Part shown: in pieces, positions 9,532 through 19,194 of the stretch | How the letters are laid out: every line of letters begins with the position of its first letter | Position numbering within the stretch: the stretch's first letter is position 1 | From: Chitinophaga ginsengisoli | GTDB taxonomy: Bacteria > Bacteroidota > Bacteroidia > Chitinophagales > Chitinophagaceae | Length of the DNA: 64,000 nt | Direction: 5' to 3' | Assembly: GCF_003014595.1 (NCBI RefSeq) | Contig: NZ_PYGK01000002.1 | Span: 248,001-312,000 of the forward strand | Notes under the pieces: model-generated | Told to the model about the DNA's origin: nothing | Databases searched by the model: none | Seen by the model: the letters and a program-made list of their open reading frames with translations, nothing else | Translations under genes and position numbers: made by a program

Positions 9532-10646
9532 ACTGCAGGACTATATTTTTCTTTAACTGCAAATATTTCCATCAGGCTTTCAATGATCCTCTCAGCGGCA
9601 TGCCCGTCCCATAAAGGCGGGATACTGCCCTTTTTCCACTCACCCCTGAATAATCTTTCCATCGCAGGTTTTATAGCATGGGGATCTGTACCCAGCAATT
9701 CATTTGTACCCAATGTGCAGGTTTCCGGACGCTCCGTGCTGTCTCTCAGCGTCATGCAGGGCACCCCCATCACGGTTGTCTCTTCTGTAATACCACCGGA
9801 ATCTGTAATAACAGCTTTCGCATTCTCCACCAAATAATTAAACTCCAGGTATCCTAATGGTTCTACCAGGTGTAGATTGGGATATGACAGCCGGCTGCTC
9901 TCCAGGTTCTTCGCTGTACGGGGATGCACCGGGAAGATGACAGGCAGTCCGTTGCTGTTGTTCATAATCTCACTGATCAGTAGCGAAAGGTTTTCCTGCA
10001 CGTCCACGTTCGCAGGACGGTGCAGCGTCATCACCAGGTAACCCTGCGGTTTCAATCCGGCCGTTTCGAAGATGGCAGGCGCTGTAAAACGGCTACGCTG
10101 TTTCAGCAGGGTGTCGATCATTGTATTGCCTACGAAAATGATCTGCTCTCCTTCCTTGCCCTCTTTGCGCAGATTGGCGTTTGCTATATCCGATGTAGTG
10201 AAGAAATAGTCAGTGATCGAGTCTGTCACCATACGGTTGATCTCTTCCGGCATGGTAATATCCCCTGACCGGATGCCTGCTTCCACGTGGGCTACTTTTA
10301 CCATCAGTTTTTTGGCTACGATAGAACAGGCCAGTGTAGAGGTTACATCGCCCACCACCAGTACCAGGTCGGCCCGGTGTTCCATCAGCTCTTTTTCAAA
10401 ACGCACCATGATATTGGCCGTTTGCTCTGCCTGGGAACCGCCGCCAGCTTCCAGGTTCGCGTGTGGTTCCGGTATATTGAGCTGCTCAAAAAAAGACTGA
10501 CTCATGTTCTTATCATAATGCTGACCTGTATGTACCAGCCGGTAATTGATCTCATATCCCTGTTGCTGCTTGTTTCTGATAGCAGCAATAATGGGGGCGA
10601 TCTTCATAAAGTTAGGCCTGGCTCCGGCAATAAGCGTTATTTTCAT
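9528..10646 (-). CDS. wecB: Non-hydrolysing UDP-N-acetylglucosamine 2-epimerase, second copy
   Basis: The 372-residue protein has the epimerase landmarks GARPNFMKIAPII at the N-terminus, HVEAGIRSGD near residue 120, and DSGGITEETTVMGVP near residue 280. It interconverts UDP-GlcNAc and UDP-ManNAc or the equivalent for a related sugar. Its sequence differs clearly from the other epimerase at 20706-21896 ([11 protein letters not shown]), so the two probably act on different UDP-HexNAc substrates. It lies between the fused oxidoreductase and the heparinase-like gene, with which it forms a recurrent block. Confidence 0.92.
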   Translation of the reverse strand: MKITLIAGARPNFMKIAPIIAAIRNKQQQGYEINYRLVHTGQHYDKNMSQSFFEQLNIPEPHANLEAGGGSQAEQTANIMVRFEKELMEHRADLVLVVGDVTSTLACSIVAKKLMVKVAHVEAGIRSGDITMPEEINRMVTDSITDYFFTTSDIANANLRKEGKEGEQIIFVGNTMIDTLLKQRSRFTAPAIFETAGLKPQGYLVMTLHRPANVDVQENLSLLISEIMNNSNGLPVIFPVHPRTAKNLESSRLSYPNLHLVEPLGYLEFNYLVENAKAVITDSGGITEETTVMGVPCMTLRDSTERPETCTLGTNELLGTDPHAIKPAMERLFRGEWKKGSIPPLWDGHAAERIIESLMEIFAVKEKYSPAV

Positions 10647-10682
10647 TCAGTGATTTTTAATAATAGATGAACAACGTACTGT

Positions 10683-12851
10683 TTATTGAAGCGCTTCCAT
10701 TGGTTCTGCAACAACCGGCGCTGCCGCTACCTGAACGGTATCCAGTCTCACCCAGCTGCTCTGCTGCAGGCTTTTAATAGCAGCGAAACTGGCCCTTGTG
10801 GTATTGATGATCTCATCAAACGGGATCAGCGGCGCTCCGCCATTTTTAATGCTACTGATCAAAGCCTGGAACTGCGCTTTATGTCCTTTGTCCAACGTTG
10901 TCTTCAGTTTTGAAAATCCCTTGAAGCCGTAGCCGGTGGTTTGTTTATAGTTATCGATGACAGCTGTTCTATCCTGTGAGTAAACTTCGACCCTTTCCTT
11001 TTGATAAGCCTTTGATCCGTTTGAAAAATAGTTGATCACACCCGTGGACCCGTTCTCATACTGCAGGAGTATGGAGCCGTTGTCCGTATTCTCCGCCGGA
11101 TTAACACCCATTGCATTCATACAGACTGCTGTTACCTTACTGCCTGTCAGATAGGTAATGAGATCAATAAAATGGCAAGCCTCTCCTATAATACGGCCGC
11201 CTCCTACCTTCATATCGTGCACCCATACATTTGGGGGAACAGCGCCTGCATTCATGGTAGCGATAACATTCATAGGGGTATTTCCCACCAGTTGTTTCAC
11301 CTTCTGCACATGGGGAGAAAACCGGCGGTTAAACCCTACTGTCAGCGTCACGGAGCCGTCGTAGGCATCAATGATCTGCTCCAGTTCATCTTCATTCAAT
11401 GCCAGTGGTTTTTCTACAAATACATGTTTGCCCGCTGCCAGGGCCTTCAGCACCATGCCTGCATGTGTGTTATGACGTGTGGTGATCATCACGCCATCCG
11501 TTTCGCGGTCTCTCAATATCTCCTGGTAATCCGTTGTGCTGAGTGCTATCTTATATTTCTTAGCCAGCGCTGTACCGGTAATACCGCCCGCACTGGCGAT
11601 ATACTTGATATTTGCTTTGGCCTTCTCCAGCGCCGGCAGCATAGTCATCTTTGTAAAATTGCCTGCACCGATAATGCCCCATACACCTTTCTTCCCCACG
11701 AAAGAAGTAGCCGGTACCACATGTACTGTATGCTGCAACGCTGCATCTTCTTTATACACAAGAATAGAGGCAATAGAGCGGCTCCTGCCGATACTGCCAT
11801 ATACGCGGTCATATTCGTCCAACGGTACTCTTTCAGAGATCAATGAAGCCACGTCCAGTCTACGGGAAGAAACCGCCTGTAAAATGGCTTCAAAGTTTCT
11901 CTTCTCCGTCCACCTAACAAAAGGCAACGGATAATCTACCCCCCGCTGTTCATATTCTTCATCATACCGTCCCGGTCCATAGGAGCAGGATACCTGGAAC
12001 GTCAGTTCTTTTTCATAAAATTCAGCCCGGCTGATGTTCAATCCTATTACACCTACCAATATGATCCTTCCGCGTTTGCGACTCATTCTGGCCGCCTGGG
12101 AAATGATCTCATCTGTTTTGGCGGAGGCAGTGATGATCACACCGTCCGCACCGCGTCCCTGCGTTTCATCCAGCACAGATTTAACTACGTCTGCACCTTC
12201 CGCCGGATTGATACCAATGATGCCCTTCTTCCTCGCCAATGCGATCTTCTCTGCATCCAGGTCAATCCCTATTACCCGGCAGCCATTGGCTAGCAGCAAT
12301 TCTGCCGTAATCATCCCTATCAGGCCTAATCCCGTCACCACGATGGTCTCTCCCAATGTGGGATTACACAACCGGATCCCCTGCAGACCGATAGAGCCGA
12401 TCACTGTAAATGCCGCCTCGTCGTCGGATACATTTGCAGGTATCGCCGCTACCAGGTTCTGTGGCACACATACTATCTCCGCATGCGGACCATTAGACGC
12501 CACCCTGTCGCCCACTTTAAATTCGCTGACACCCTCGCCTACCGCTATCACCTTTCCCACATTACAATATCCCAGCGGAAGTGGCTGCGCCAGTTTGTTA
12601 AATACCGCTTCCAGCGTCGGCATCAGCCCTTCTGTTTTGATCTTGTCCAGCACCTGCTTTACCTTATCAGGTTGTTGCCTGGCTTTCTGCACAAGATTTG
12701 CCTTGCCAAATTCTACCAGCATCCTTTCCGTACCAAGTGAAACAAGACTTCTTGTTGTCCTTATCAGTACCTGTCCTTTCGCCACCTGCGGTGCAGGCAC
12801 TTCTTCCAGGATGGTATCACCTGTCTTGAAGGATTGAATCAGTTGTTTCAT
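10683..12851 (-). CDS. Fused zinc-type alcohol dehydrogenase / Gfo-Idh-MocA oxidoreductase
   Basis: This 722-residue protein joins two dehydrogenases. Residues about 1-370 are a medium-chain alcohol-dehydrogenase-like domain with a Rossmann motif (VTGLGLIGMITAELL) near 170-190. Residues about 395-700 are Gfo/Idh/MocA-like, with GVWGIIGAGNFTKMTMLPAL and the HVFVEKPLAL active-site segment. Such bi-domain oxidoreductases occur in O-antigen and capsule loci next to a heparinase-like gene and WecB, as here. The substrate is probably a nucleotide or lipid-linked sugar but is not known. The upstream glycosyltransferase gene ends 3 bp before it. Confidence 0.9.
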   Translation of the reverse strand: MKQLIQSFKTGDTILEEVPAPQVAKGQVLIRTTRSLVSLGTERMLVEFGKANLVQKARQQPDKVKQVLDKIKTEGLMPTLEAVFNKLAQPLPLGYCNVGKVIAVGEGVSEFKVGDRVASNGPHAEIVCVPQNLVAAIPANVSDDEAAFTVIGSIGLQGIRLCNPTLGETIVVTGLGLIGMITAELLLANGCRVIGIDLDAEKIALARKKGIIGINPAEGADVVKSVLDETQGRGADGVIITASAKTDEIISQAARMSRKRGRIILVGVIGLNISRAEFYEKELTFQVSCSYGPGRYDEEYEQRGVDYPLPFVRWTEKRNFEAILQAVSSRRLDVASLISERVPLDEYDRVYGSIGRSRSIASILVYKEDAALQHTVHVVPATSFVGKKGVWGIIGAGNFTKMTMLPALEKAKANIKYIASAGGITGTALAKKYKIALSTTDYQEILRDRETDGVMITTRHNTHAGMVLKALAAGKHVFVEKPLALNEDELEQIIDAYDGSVTLTVGFNRRFSPHVQKVKQLVGNTPMNVIATMNAGAVPPNVWVHDMKVGGGRIIGEACHFIDLITYLTGSKVTAVCMNAMGVNPAENTDNGSILLQYENGSTGVINYFSNGSKAYQKERVEVYSQDRTAVIDNYKQTTGYGFKGFSKLKTTLDKGHKAQFQALISSIKNGGAPLIPFDEIINTTRASFAAIKSLQQSSWVRLDTVQVAAAPVVAEPMEALQ

Positions 12852-12854
12852 ATG

Positions 12855-13847
12855 CTATTTTAAATAGTCTATAATTTCTTTGATCTTATTTTCTACTACG
12901 AGTGTTGTTGATTTAAGACGATCGCCTTTCAGTATCTGTTCTATGCTATCTGCTATTGAACGTGGCTCCATGGGATCAAATACCAGGGTCGGATTAACTA
13001 CTTCAAACACGTACGGCAAATCAGATGCCACAACATCACAACCACATTTCACAGCTTCTATCAACCCTAATCCAAAGCTTTCGCAAAGCGATGGATACAC
13101 CAGGTACTTATGCTGGCTATACAGATCATAGGCATTTACAAAGCCATGGTTGACCACTTTCAATCCCTCATTCCTGTACTCCTCGATGGTATTGACCAAC
13201 TCACTGTAATTACCTGTTACCGTTAAATGCAATTCAGGGAACATCCTTTTCTCGGCCAGCATACGCCAGGCCTGCAGCAGGTTCTTATGATTCTTGTGGG
13301 TGTTTCCATTGCTGATAAATACAAAAGACTCCTTTCTGCTGCCGTTGCCATCTGACTGCGCCACGTAATAGAATGGCGCCACGATCACTTTGGCGGCCTT
13401 TATGCCGCGTTGCAGTAACAGGGCTTTCACGTCATTCGTCTGAACGATGAAATAGTCTGTATTCCCACTTAAGAAAGTGATCAGTTTTCCTTTGATCTTT
13501 TTCAGTGTTTTCTCTTTGAAACCATAAGTAGCCGGATAACTCAAAAGCGAAACATTATGGAAATAAGTGTACACCTTCGCTCTTAATCTTACAGTTGGCG
13601 GCAGGTTACCAAAGCAAAGTACCTTATCGAATTGCTTACCACGTTGTTTGTAAAACCGGTGCCTTTCTATCAGTGAGCCTTTCATAAAAGTCTTACGGTC
13701 ATCTGCTATAAACCCGTAATCACCCCGGACCCTGACATCGAACAGATAAAAACAGTCGAGCCCAGCACTGCTGATCTCCGCTACGAGATAATCCAGTAAG
13801 ACCTTCCCCCCGCTATTATTAATAAACACCGCGTCCAGTAATATCAT
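12855..13847 (-). CDS. Glycosyltransferase family 4
   Basis: The 330-residue GT-B enzyme shows its donor site in the C-terminal half: FVFISNGNTHKNHKNLLQAW near 175-195 and YPSLCESFGLGLIEAVKCG near 255-272 with the conserved E-x7-E spacing. It would add one residue of the repeat unit. It is tightly packed, with 15 bp to the upstream gene and 3 bp to the downstream one, in the same minus-strand operon. Donor and acceptor cannot be read from sequence. Confidence 0.85.
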   Translation of the reverse strand: MILLDAVFINNSGGKVLLDYLVAEISSAGLDCFYLFDVRVRGDYGFIADDRKTFMKGSLIERHRFYKQRGKQFDKVLCFGNLPPTVRLRAKVYTYFHNVSLLSYPATYGFKEKTLKKIKGKLITFLSGNTDYFIVQTNDVKALLLQRGIKAAKVIVAPFYYVAQSDGNGSRKESFVFISNGNTHKNHKNLLQAWRMLAEKRMFPELHLTVTGNYSELVNTIEEYRNEGLKVVNHGFVNAYDLYSQHKYLVYPSLCESFGLGLIEAVKCGCDVVASDLPYVFEVVNPTLVFDPMEPRSIADSIEQILKGDRLKSTTLVVENKIKEIIDYLK

Positions 13848-13862
13848 TTGTCTCTTTTATTT

Positions 13863-15038
13863 TTAACCGTCAACAAGTGTTCCCCTCTTTTTTCCTTTTC
13901 TCCAGGGCGCCAGTGGAGCTGCCCCTTCCTCGTATACACAATGCATGATATCCAGGAAATAATCTGCTGCATGCTCGCCTGAGAGGCATTCAGACCAGCT
14001 CCTGATCTTCTCCCGCGCACCTGCAGATACCTTTCCTGCCCTCATCCGCTTATGCATCTCTTCCGACAGGCGATCAATATCTCCTGCCCTGATCACCGTA
14101 CTGAAATTGTGATCTCCCAGTAATACAGAAGCTCCACAATGATCTGTACAGATCACAGGCGTGCCCTGTTGCAACGCCTCATTGATCACTGCACCCCAGC
14201 CCTCTTTCAGTATACTGGGCAGCACAAACAGGTCGTGCTGTCCCATTAATTTTCTGACGGTCACATTATCCTGGAAACCTGAAAAATTCACATTCGATAA
14301 GGACAGCTCAGTCGCCAGGTCCTTTAACATGGGCGCCTCCGGGCCATCCCCTATGATGTTCAACTCCCCGGCTCCGCTCTTTATGCCTGACCAGGCCCTG
14401 ATAAGGGTGTGCACGCCCTTGTTGGGCACCAGTCCCCCTGCATACATCACCCGGAAAGCCCCATACTCATCTGCCGTAACTGGTGGGGTTGCCTGGACAA
14501 AATATCCCCATTCGAAAAGCTTGCCCTTTTTATATCCCGCCTTGCTATACACTTCCATTCCTTTACTACCTATGGCCAGAATAAAGTCAAACATCTTTCC
14601 ATACCGCATCCGGTGATAGATACTACGCAGATACCTCACCTTTCCTTTCAGTCCCAGCCAGCTGTATGGCTCCGCCATAATACCCAGGTTATGCCGGTGA
14701 CTTGTCAGGTAAGCAAAGGCATTCCGGAAAAGCGGTTCACTGTCGAAACCACTGAAAATATGATAAGTATTTTCGTCTGATGCTGCTACAATATCATTGA
14801 TCACTGCCTGTTCCGGCGACACTATCAGTTTCACACGGCCCATATCGGGGATGGTCCAGCCCATCTTTTTCCGTTTCTCTTCTATCTCCACTACCGTCAC
14901 AAGTACTACTTCTACATTCTCTTTCAGTGAAAGACAATGCAGGAAGCATGACTGGTGTACACTCACCATATTCTGCCAGAAAACAAACTTTCTATTCGTA
15001 GACATGCGCATAACTATTTTGTCCGGTATGCAATTCAA
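13863..15038 (-). CDS. Glycosyltransferase family 4
   Basis: The 391-residue protein has a GT-B donor lobe with FRVMYAGGLVPNKGVHTLIRAW near residue 205 and FVLPSILKEGWGAVINEALQQG near residue 280. It is part of the repeat-unit assembly set. The first ATG at 15038 overlaps the preceding polymerase gene by 47 bp; internal Met codons at 15011 or 15005 would shorten the overlap and may be the real start. Sugar specificity is unknown. Confidence 0.83.
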   Translation of the reverse strand: MNCIPDKIVMRMSTNRKFVFWQNMVSVHQSCFLHCLSLKENVEVVLVTVVEIEEKRKKMGWTIPDMGRVKLIVSPEQAVINDIVAASDENTYHIFSGFDSEPLFRNAFAYLTSHRHNLGIMAEPYSWLGLKGKVRYLRSIYHRMRYGKMFDFILAIGSKGMEVYSKAGYKKGKLFEWGYFVQATPPVTADEYGAFRVMYAGGLVPNKGVHTLIRAWSGIKSGAGELNIIGDGPEAPMLKDLATELSLSNVNFSGFQDNVTVRKLMGQHDLFVLPSILKEGWGAVINEALQQGTPVICTDHCGASVLLGDHNFSTVIRAGDIDRLSEEMHKRMRAGKVSAGAREKIRSWSECLSGEHAADYFLDIMHCVYEEGAAPLAPWRKGKKRGTLVDG

Positions 15039-16212
15039 TACGTGATTTTATGTAGTAATCAAACTGAATATTGGCTACACAACACCAAAACAGGCTTGTC
15101 ATCAATTCGTTGATCCCGATCAGGTAAGACTCTACAAACGCCGTTATCAAAATGCTGATCATGATAAACAGGTAGGTACGCATATATTCCTTCTTGTTTT
15201 TAAAGAAGTCCCATGCATACCTCACGCAGTACCACAACAGTATGATGATAAAAATAGCAGCGAATAAGGCCCCCATCATAATACCCAGCCCGAGGTAACC
15301 ATTATGCGGATTACTGGTGATATTATTGCCACTGAACCGGGGGTCCGTCCAACCATACCTGGCCAGACCATGTCCTCTCATCAGTTGATCCAGGAAGGTT
15401 TTCATTCCCCATCCAAATGCATATTCCCTATTACGGAACATGCTTTCCTTCCCGCTGATGCCTGCCATCAACCTGGTGATCGAATTGTTGGAATCCAAAT
15501 TGCCAAAATAGGAAATGAAATAGGGTAACAACATCAGCAACGGTATTGCCAGTAGAATATATTTATATGTTGGTACCTTTCTCAGATCGGAAAAGAACCA
15601 CGCTATGACATAAACAACAAGTGCGGCCCTTGACCCGGTCATCAAAATGACATAAGTCAGGTAGATCATCACCGGAATGGCAATGATCTTTTTGAAGAAT
15701 TTATTCTGAATGATAATTCCAAACGCAATAGCTGCAAGCGTACCTGCACTATTTGCATTCGTAAAACCAAAGCTCAGCCTAAAAGTCTCTGAATCCACTG
15801 TCTGTGAAAAAGATCCATAAACCAGGCCCATGATGATCAATATCGTCAATCCCTTTAAACACTTCATCTTATATTCATCTGTATTCAGCGCCATAAACAG
15901 TGCAAACATGAGGAATAATAGTGTCTTGGACACCAGGTATACCAGCGATTCGTCTTTCAGGGGATCCAGGAAAATATAATAAACGATCAGCAACAATGTC
16001 AACGCAGTAAATAATCTGAACTGGATGAACAGCGAGAACAACTTCTCTCTTTTCAGAAAGAAGAGGAACAGCACCAATCCGGCTATCACAGGTACCAAAA
16101 GGATATCCCCATTCAGAAAATTGAGATGGGCATACTTTAATGCAAAGTTCAGGATGATGAATACGATAAAAACAACATTGATCCCGTTCTTCACAAAGTT
16201 CCTTATACTCAT
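14992..16212 (-). CDS. O-antigen polymerase / ligase family membrane protein (Wzy-like)
   Basis: A polytopic inner-membrane protein of about 406 residues with roughly ten hydrophobic segments. It has a large periplasmic loop near residues 240-310 (GHGLARYGWTDPRFSGNNITSNPHNGYLGLG), which carries the His/Asn-rich motif typical of the Wzy_C/O-antigen ligase superfamily. In a locus with Wzx, Wza and Wzc it is the likely repeat-unit polymerase. The start at 16212 (MSIRNF) gives an ATGA overlap with the acetyltransferase stop and is preferred over the upstream Met at 16224. Confidence 0.8.
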   Translation of the reverse strand: MSIRNFVKNGINVVFIVFIILNFALKYAHLNFLNGDILLVPVIAGLVLFLFFLKREKLFSLFIQFRLFTALTLLLIVYYIFLDPLKDESLVYLVSKTLLFLMFALFMALNTDEYKMKCLKGLTILIIMGLVYGSFSQTVDSETFRLSFGFTNANSAGTLAAIAFGIIIQNKFFKKIIAIPVMIYLTYVILMTGSRAALVVYVIAWFFSDLRKVPTYKYILLAIPLLMLLPYFISYFGNLDSNNSITRLMAGISGKESMFRNREYAFGWGMKTFLDQLMRGHGLARYGWTDPRFSGNNITSNPHNGYLGLGIMMGALFAAIFIIILLWYCVRYAWDFFKNKKEYMRTYLFIMISILITAFVESYLIGINELMTSLFWCCVANIQFDYYIKSRIELHTGQNSYAHVYE

Positions 16213-16742
16213 GCTTTTTCCCATATCTTCAATACGTTGTCATATTTCTTAATAATCTTTGCAGGATTACCTGCTACCACACAATAGTCGGGAACGTCTT
16301 TTGTCACCACCGATCCCGCGCCGATGATGGCCCGGTTGCCAATGGTCACACCTCCCAGTATGATAGAACCAATGCCTATCCATACCCCGTTTCCGATCAC
16401 GATGTCCTTACCAAAACCTTCACCTGCCATTTTTTCTCCTTCGGGGTTTAGTTCATGCGTTCCTGTAACGATCGTCACCCTGGAAGAAATATCACAATCC
16501 CTTCCGATCTTAATACGACTATCAATAGCACCCACCAGGAAAGTATCTTCACCAATGAATGTGTTGTCACCTACCTGCAGATCAAACGGGCCCATTACTT
16601 TCAGCCCCATGATCCTTACATTCGCACCCAGCCTGGCGCCGGCAAATGCCAGCAGCTTTCTTTTCAGTCCAAACATCCGCGTACCGGGTAAGGCACGGAC
16701 CATCTTGTTGATCATAAACAATCTGCCAGGGTTCAGGCTCAT
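16209..16742 (-). CDS. Left-handed beta-helix O-acetyltransferase (WcaF/maltose acetyltransferase type)
   Basis: The 177-residue protein is made of hexapeptide repeats (VIGNGVWIGIGSIILGGVTIG, AIIGAGSVVTKDVPDYCVVAGNPAKI). This is the left-handed beta-helix fold of trimeric acyltransferases that use acetyl-CoA. It lacks the N-terminal Rossmann domain of PglD, so it more likely O-acetylates a glycan precursor than an amino sugar. It overlaps both neighbours by 4 bp, showing translational coupling. Confidence 0.87.
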   Translation of the reverse strand: MSLNPGRLFMINKMVRALPGTRMFGLKRKLLAFAGARLGANVRIMGLKVMGPFDLQVGDNTFIGEDTFLVGAIDSRIKIGRDCDISSRVTIVTGTHELNPEGEKMAGEGFGKDIVIGNGVWIGIGSIILGGVTIGNRAIIGAGSVVTKDVPDYCVVAGNPAKIIKKYDNVLKIWEKA

Positions 16743-17845
16743 CTTACAATGTTTTTAATAATAGAATCCAGGTCTACGCTGTTATAGAATGTGGTGGCGT
16801 TCGAAGCATACTCACCGTAATCAGAGAATATCTTTCCCATGGTATCCTTCACATCGTCAACACTATTGAAATCTGTACAAAGCCCAGCCCTGTAATGTTC
16901 CACCGTATACTTTAACCCCGGTATATCATTACACAACATAGGTTTCGAAAACATCGCGTACTCCCATATCTTATTCGGCGCGCAGTAAATGTTATTCAGG
17001 TCAATAAAGTCATACACCACGATACCGATATCTGCCAGCTTCGTGATCTCCAGGTGCAGGGGCGCATCGATGAAAGGAATATGGATAATATTCGGATTGA
17101 TACGCTTCAGGGTATCTATATAGTCAAAGTCCTTCCCTACTATCAGGAATACGAACTTCGAATCGTCTTCAAAAGTGGCTTTGGCGATGGTATCCAGCCT
17201 GCGGTAGTGGGTAATGATACCCTGGTAAAGAATCACCTTCTTCCCCTTGCTGATCTCGTCTTTTACCTGCTGTACCAGCGGACCATTAGACCCATTGATA
17301 CTAGCTCCCTCCACTGGCTTGAAGTAGGGCTTATTAGGTAATACATAAGGCGTATTCTTCAGTTTCCATCTTACCCGCAGGATGGCAGACCTGTTGTACT
17401 CTGCCGTTACGATCTTATCGGCATACTTAGACAGGCGTTTCAGTAAAAAGTTATAGACAGGTACTTCATCATATAGCTCCAGCAGGCACATCACAAACTG
17501 GTACCCTTTGAGTTTGTTGCCCAGGCTGACAGCCGTATCTCCTGTGGAGATCCACAAAAGATCATGGGGTGTATCGTCGACGATCTGAAATACCTTCTTC
17601 CGGAAGTAATAAACGGATAAGATCTTCGACGTCCCCCTGCTTTGCAGCTGGAGATTCTCTATGGAAAGGTTCCTACATTCTCCCAGTAAAAAAGCCTCAC
17701 TCTCCTTACTGATGTCACCACAGATCAGCTTTACTTTTTCGTACAGCTTTGACAGCCCAAGCACCACATTCAGTACGGGAGGAACAAACGACGGATTAGC
17801 CTTGCATACTATAACAGCCAGCTTGTATGATGTCTCAACTTTCAT
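16739..17845 (-). CDS. Glycosyltransferase (GT-B fold)
   Basis: The 368-residue protein resembles family 4 glycosyltransferases weakly. The N-terminal lobe starts KLAVIVCKANPSFVPPVLNVVLGL. The C-terminal lobe has KVILYQGIITHYRRLDTIAK near residue 205 and YCAPNKIWEYAMFSKPMLCNDIPG near residue 300, where the conserved Glu before the P-loop-like turn is kept. It is placed between the pyruvyl transferase (19 bp away) and the acetyltransferase (4-bp overlap). Sugar specificity is unknown. Confidence 0.78.
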   Translation of the reverse strand: MKVETSYKLAVIVCKANPSFVPPVLNVVLGLSKLYEKVKLICGDISKESEAFLLGECRNLSIENLQLQSRGTSKILSVYYFRKKVFQIVDDTPHDLLWISTGDTAVSLGNKLKGYQFVMCLLELYDEVPVYNFLLKRLSKYADKIVTAEYNRSAILRVRWKLKNTPYVLPNKPYFKPVEGASINGSNGPLVQQVKDEISKGKKVILYQGIITHYRRLDTIAKATFEDDSKFVFLIVGKDFDYIDTLKRINPNIIHIPFIDAPLHLEITKLADIGIVVYDFIDLNNIYCAPNKIWEYAMFSKPMLCNDIPGLKYTVEHYRAGLCTDFNSVDDVKDTMGKIFSDYGEYASNATTFYNSVDLDSIIKNIVR

Positions 17846-17864
17846 CTATAATTGGTTAGTTTTA

Positions 17865-19052
17865 TCATTTTACCATTGCAGGTTTTTCATTAAAAGATGT
17901 TTGCAACTCAGATACTAAATATTGGTGCAAAGAATCAAACATCGCGTCTGCTTTTCTCCTTAATGATTTCACAGAATCAGAACAATCAAAATCCCTTTCT
18001 TCAAACACCCTCATCGCCTGTTTCAGATCGCCCGGCCTGAATGGCATGTCCCACAGCCTGAAACCACTGACCTGTTCCGACAATATTCTCAGCTTCGGTT
18101 CAATAGCGATACATACTACAGGTTTATTCAGCACCGACCCCATCACGCCGCCATGATAACGCGCAGTAATGAAACCGTCAAAGCCATCCAGCGTATCCAT
18201 GAACTGTTCTATACCACTTTTGAAGGGATCCCATTCCAGGCAGGGGTAACCTCCTTCAATGATGATCTTCCGCCATGCCACATCACGGAGCGTCGAAAAA
18301 ATGATGAACGTGAATTCATAGTCAGCATCCCTGTGTTCTTCGATCATCTTCAGCAATGTTTCCTGGTAGTCATTCCCACCGTTTTCATACCTCCAGTCCC
18401 TTACGATCACTCCTATCTGCTTCCGCTTTTTCTCAGTATAGTTGTCTGTCCCATTACGGTGAACAGCTTTGTCGTAATTCAGAAAGCTCGAATAACATAT
18501 ATCCGCGCCCTCGTTCACATCCTGATACCCCCAGTCTTTGCAATAAGACAGGGAGGTAGCATCCCTTACATATAACAGGTCCATTTCTCCCACCAATGTT
18601 TTCACCTGCTCTATCCTGTTATTCTCCGGGTTGAACGGACCAAGTCCCAGTCCGAGGCCTACTGATTTCTTTGCAGGCACCGGCTGTGTCCGGGAAAATT
18701 TACTTATGATCTTTTTCATCAGTAATCCCGGGTTGTCGGTCAACAACCTCCAGAAGAGTTTCAGATAAAACCCTCCCTTGTTGGAGTCGAATAAAAAGAA
18801 CTGTGTGCCTCCTCCGTAAATCAATACATCGGCGGCTGTTTTTTTGTTGTCATTCACATCCACATAACCAGACTTCTTCAATAACCGCTGGCAGTAATCA
18901 CTTGAACTGCCACAAAAATCAACGTTCACACACAGGTTGTTCCTTAAAAAAAAGTTCTCAATAGTACACATCAAAGCATCATCTCCAAAGTTCGCTTCGC
19001 CATATGCACCCTTTACAACTACAGATTTTCCCATAGTACAATACATTAACAA
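17865..19052 (-). CDS. Polysaccharide pyruvyl transferase family protein
   Basis: The 395-residue protein has the PS_pyruv_trans hallmarks. Near the N-terminus is KGAYGEANFGDDALMCTIE, a G-x-x-NxGD-type motif. Near residue 305 is ITARYHGGVMGSVLNKPVVCIAI, followed by a conserved Lys. The family transfers pyruvate from phosphoenolpyruvate to form ketals on sugars, adding negative charge. The second Met at 19034 (MGKSVVV) is a likely alternative start. A 142-bp gap to the flippase gene upstream holds a short hairpin but no clear promoter. Confidence 0.85.
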   Translation of the reverse strand: MLMYCTMGKSVVVKGAYGEANFGDDALMCTIENFFLRNNLCVNVDFCGSSSDYCQRLLKKSGYVDVNDNKKTAADVLIYGGGTQFFLFDSNKGGFYLKLFWRLLTDNPGLLMKKIISKFSRTQPVPAKKSVGLGLGLGPFNPENNRIEQVKTLVGEMDLLYVRDATSLSYCKDWGYQDVNEGADICYSSFLNYDKAVHRNGTDNYTEKKRKQIGVIVRDWRYENGGNDYQETLLKMIEEHRDADYEFTFIIFSTLRDVAWRKIIIEGGYPCLEWDPFKSGIEQFMDTLDGFDGFITARYHGGVMGSVLNKPVVCIAIEPKLRILSEQVSGFRLWDMPFRPGDLKQAMRVFEERDFDCSDSVKSLRRKADAMFDSLHQYLVSELQTSFNEKPAMVK

Positions 19053-19194
19053 ACAGGTTTAATAAAGGCCTTCCAGCCAATCAGGCCTTCTTCGAGCACA
19101 GGTATATTAGACACACGTCTCTCCGTTCAGCATTCGGTTGATAGATTCTCTGATTGGCGTCGATACTAATAGTTCTTATAACGTGTTTTTATTA

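Noticed and set aside
12034-12837. 267-codon plus-strand open frame
   Set aside because: It is antisense to the dehydrogenase half of the fused oxidoreductase and shows only low-complexity Ser/Pro/Thr sequence.
19065-19089. Hairpin AAGGCCT / AGGCCTT between the flippase and pyruvyl transferase genes
   Set aside because: The stem is only 7 bp, no T run follows, and it lies inside what looks like a continuous operon; too weak to call a terminator.
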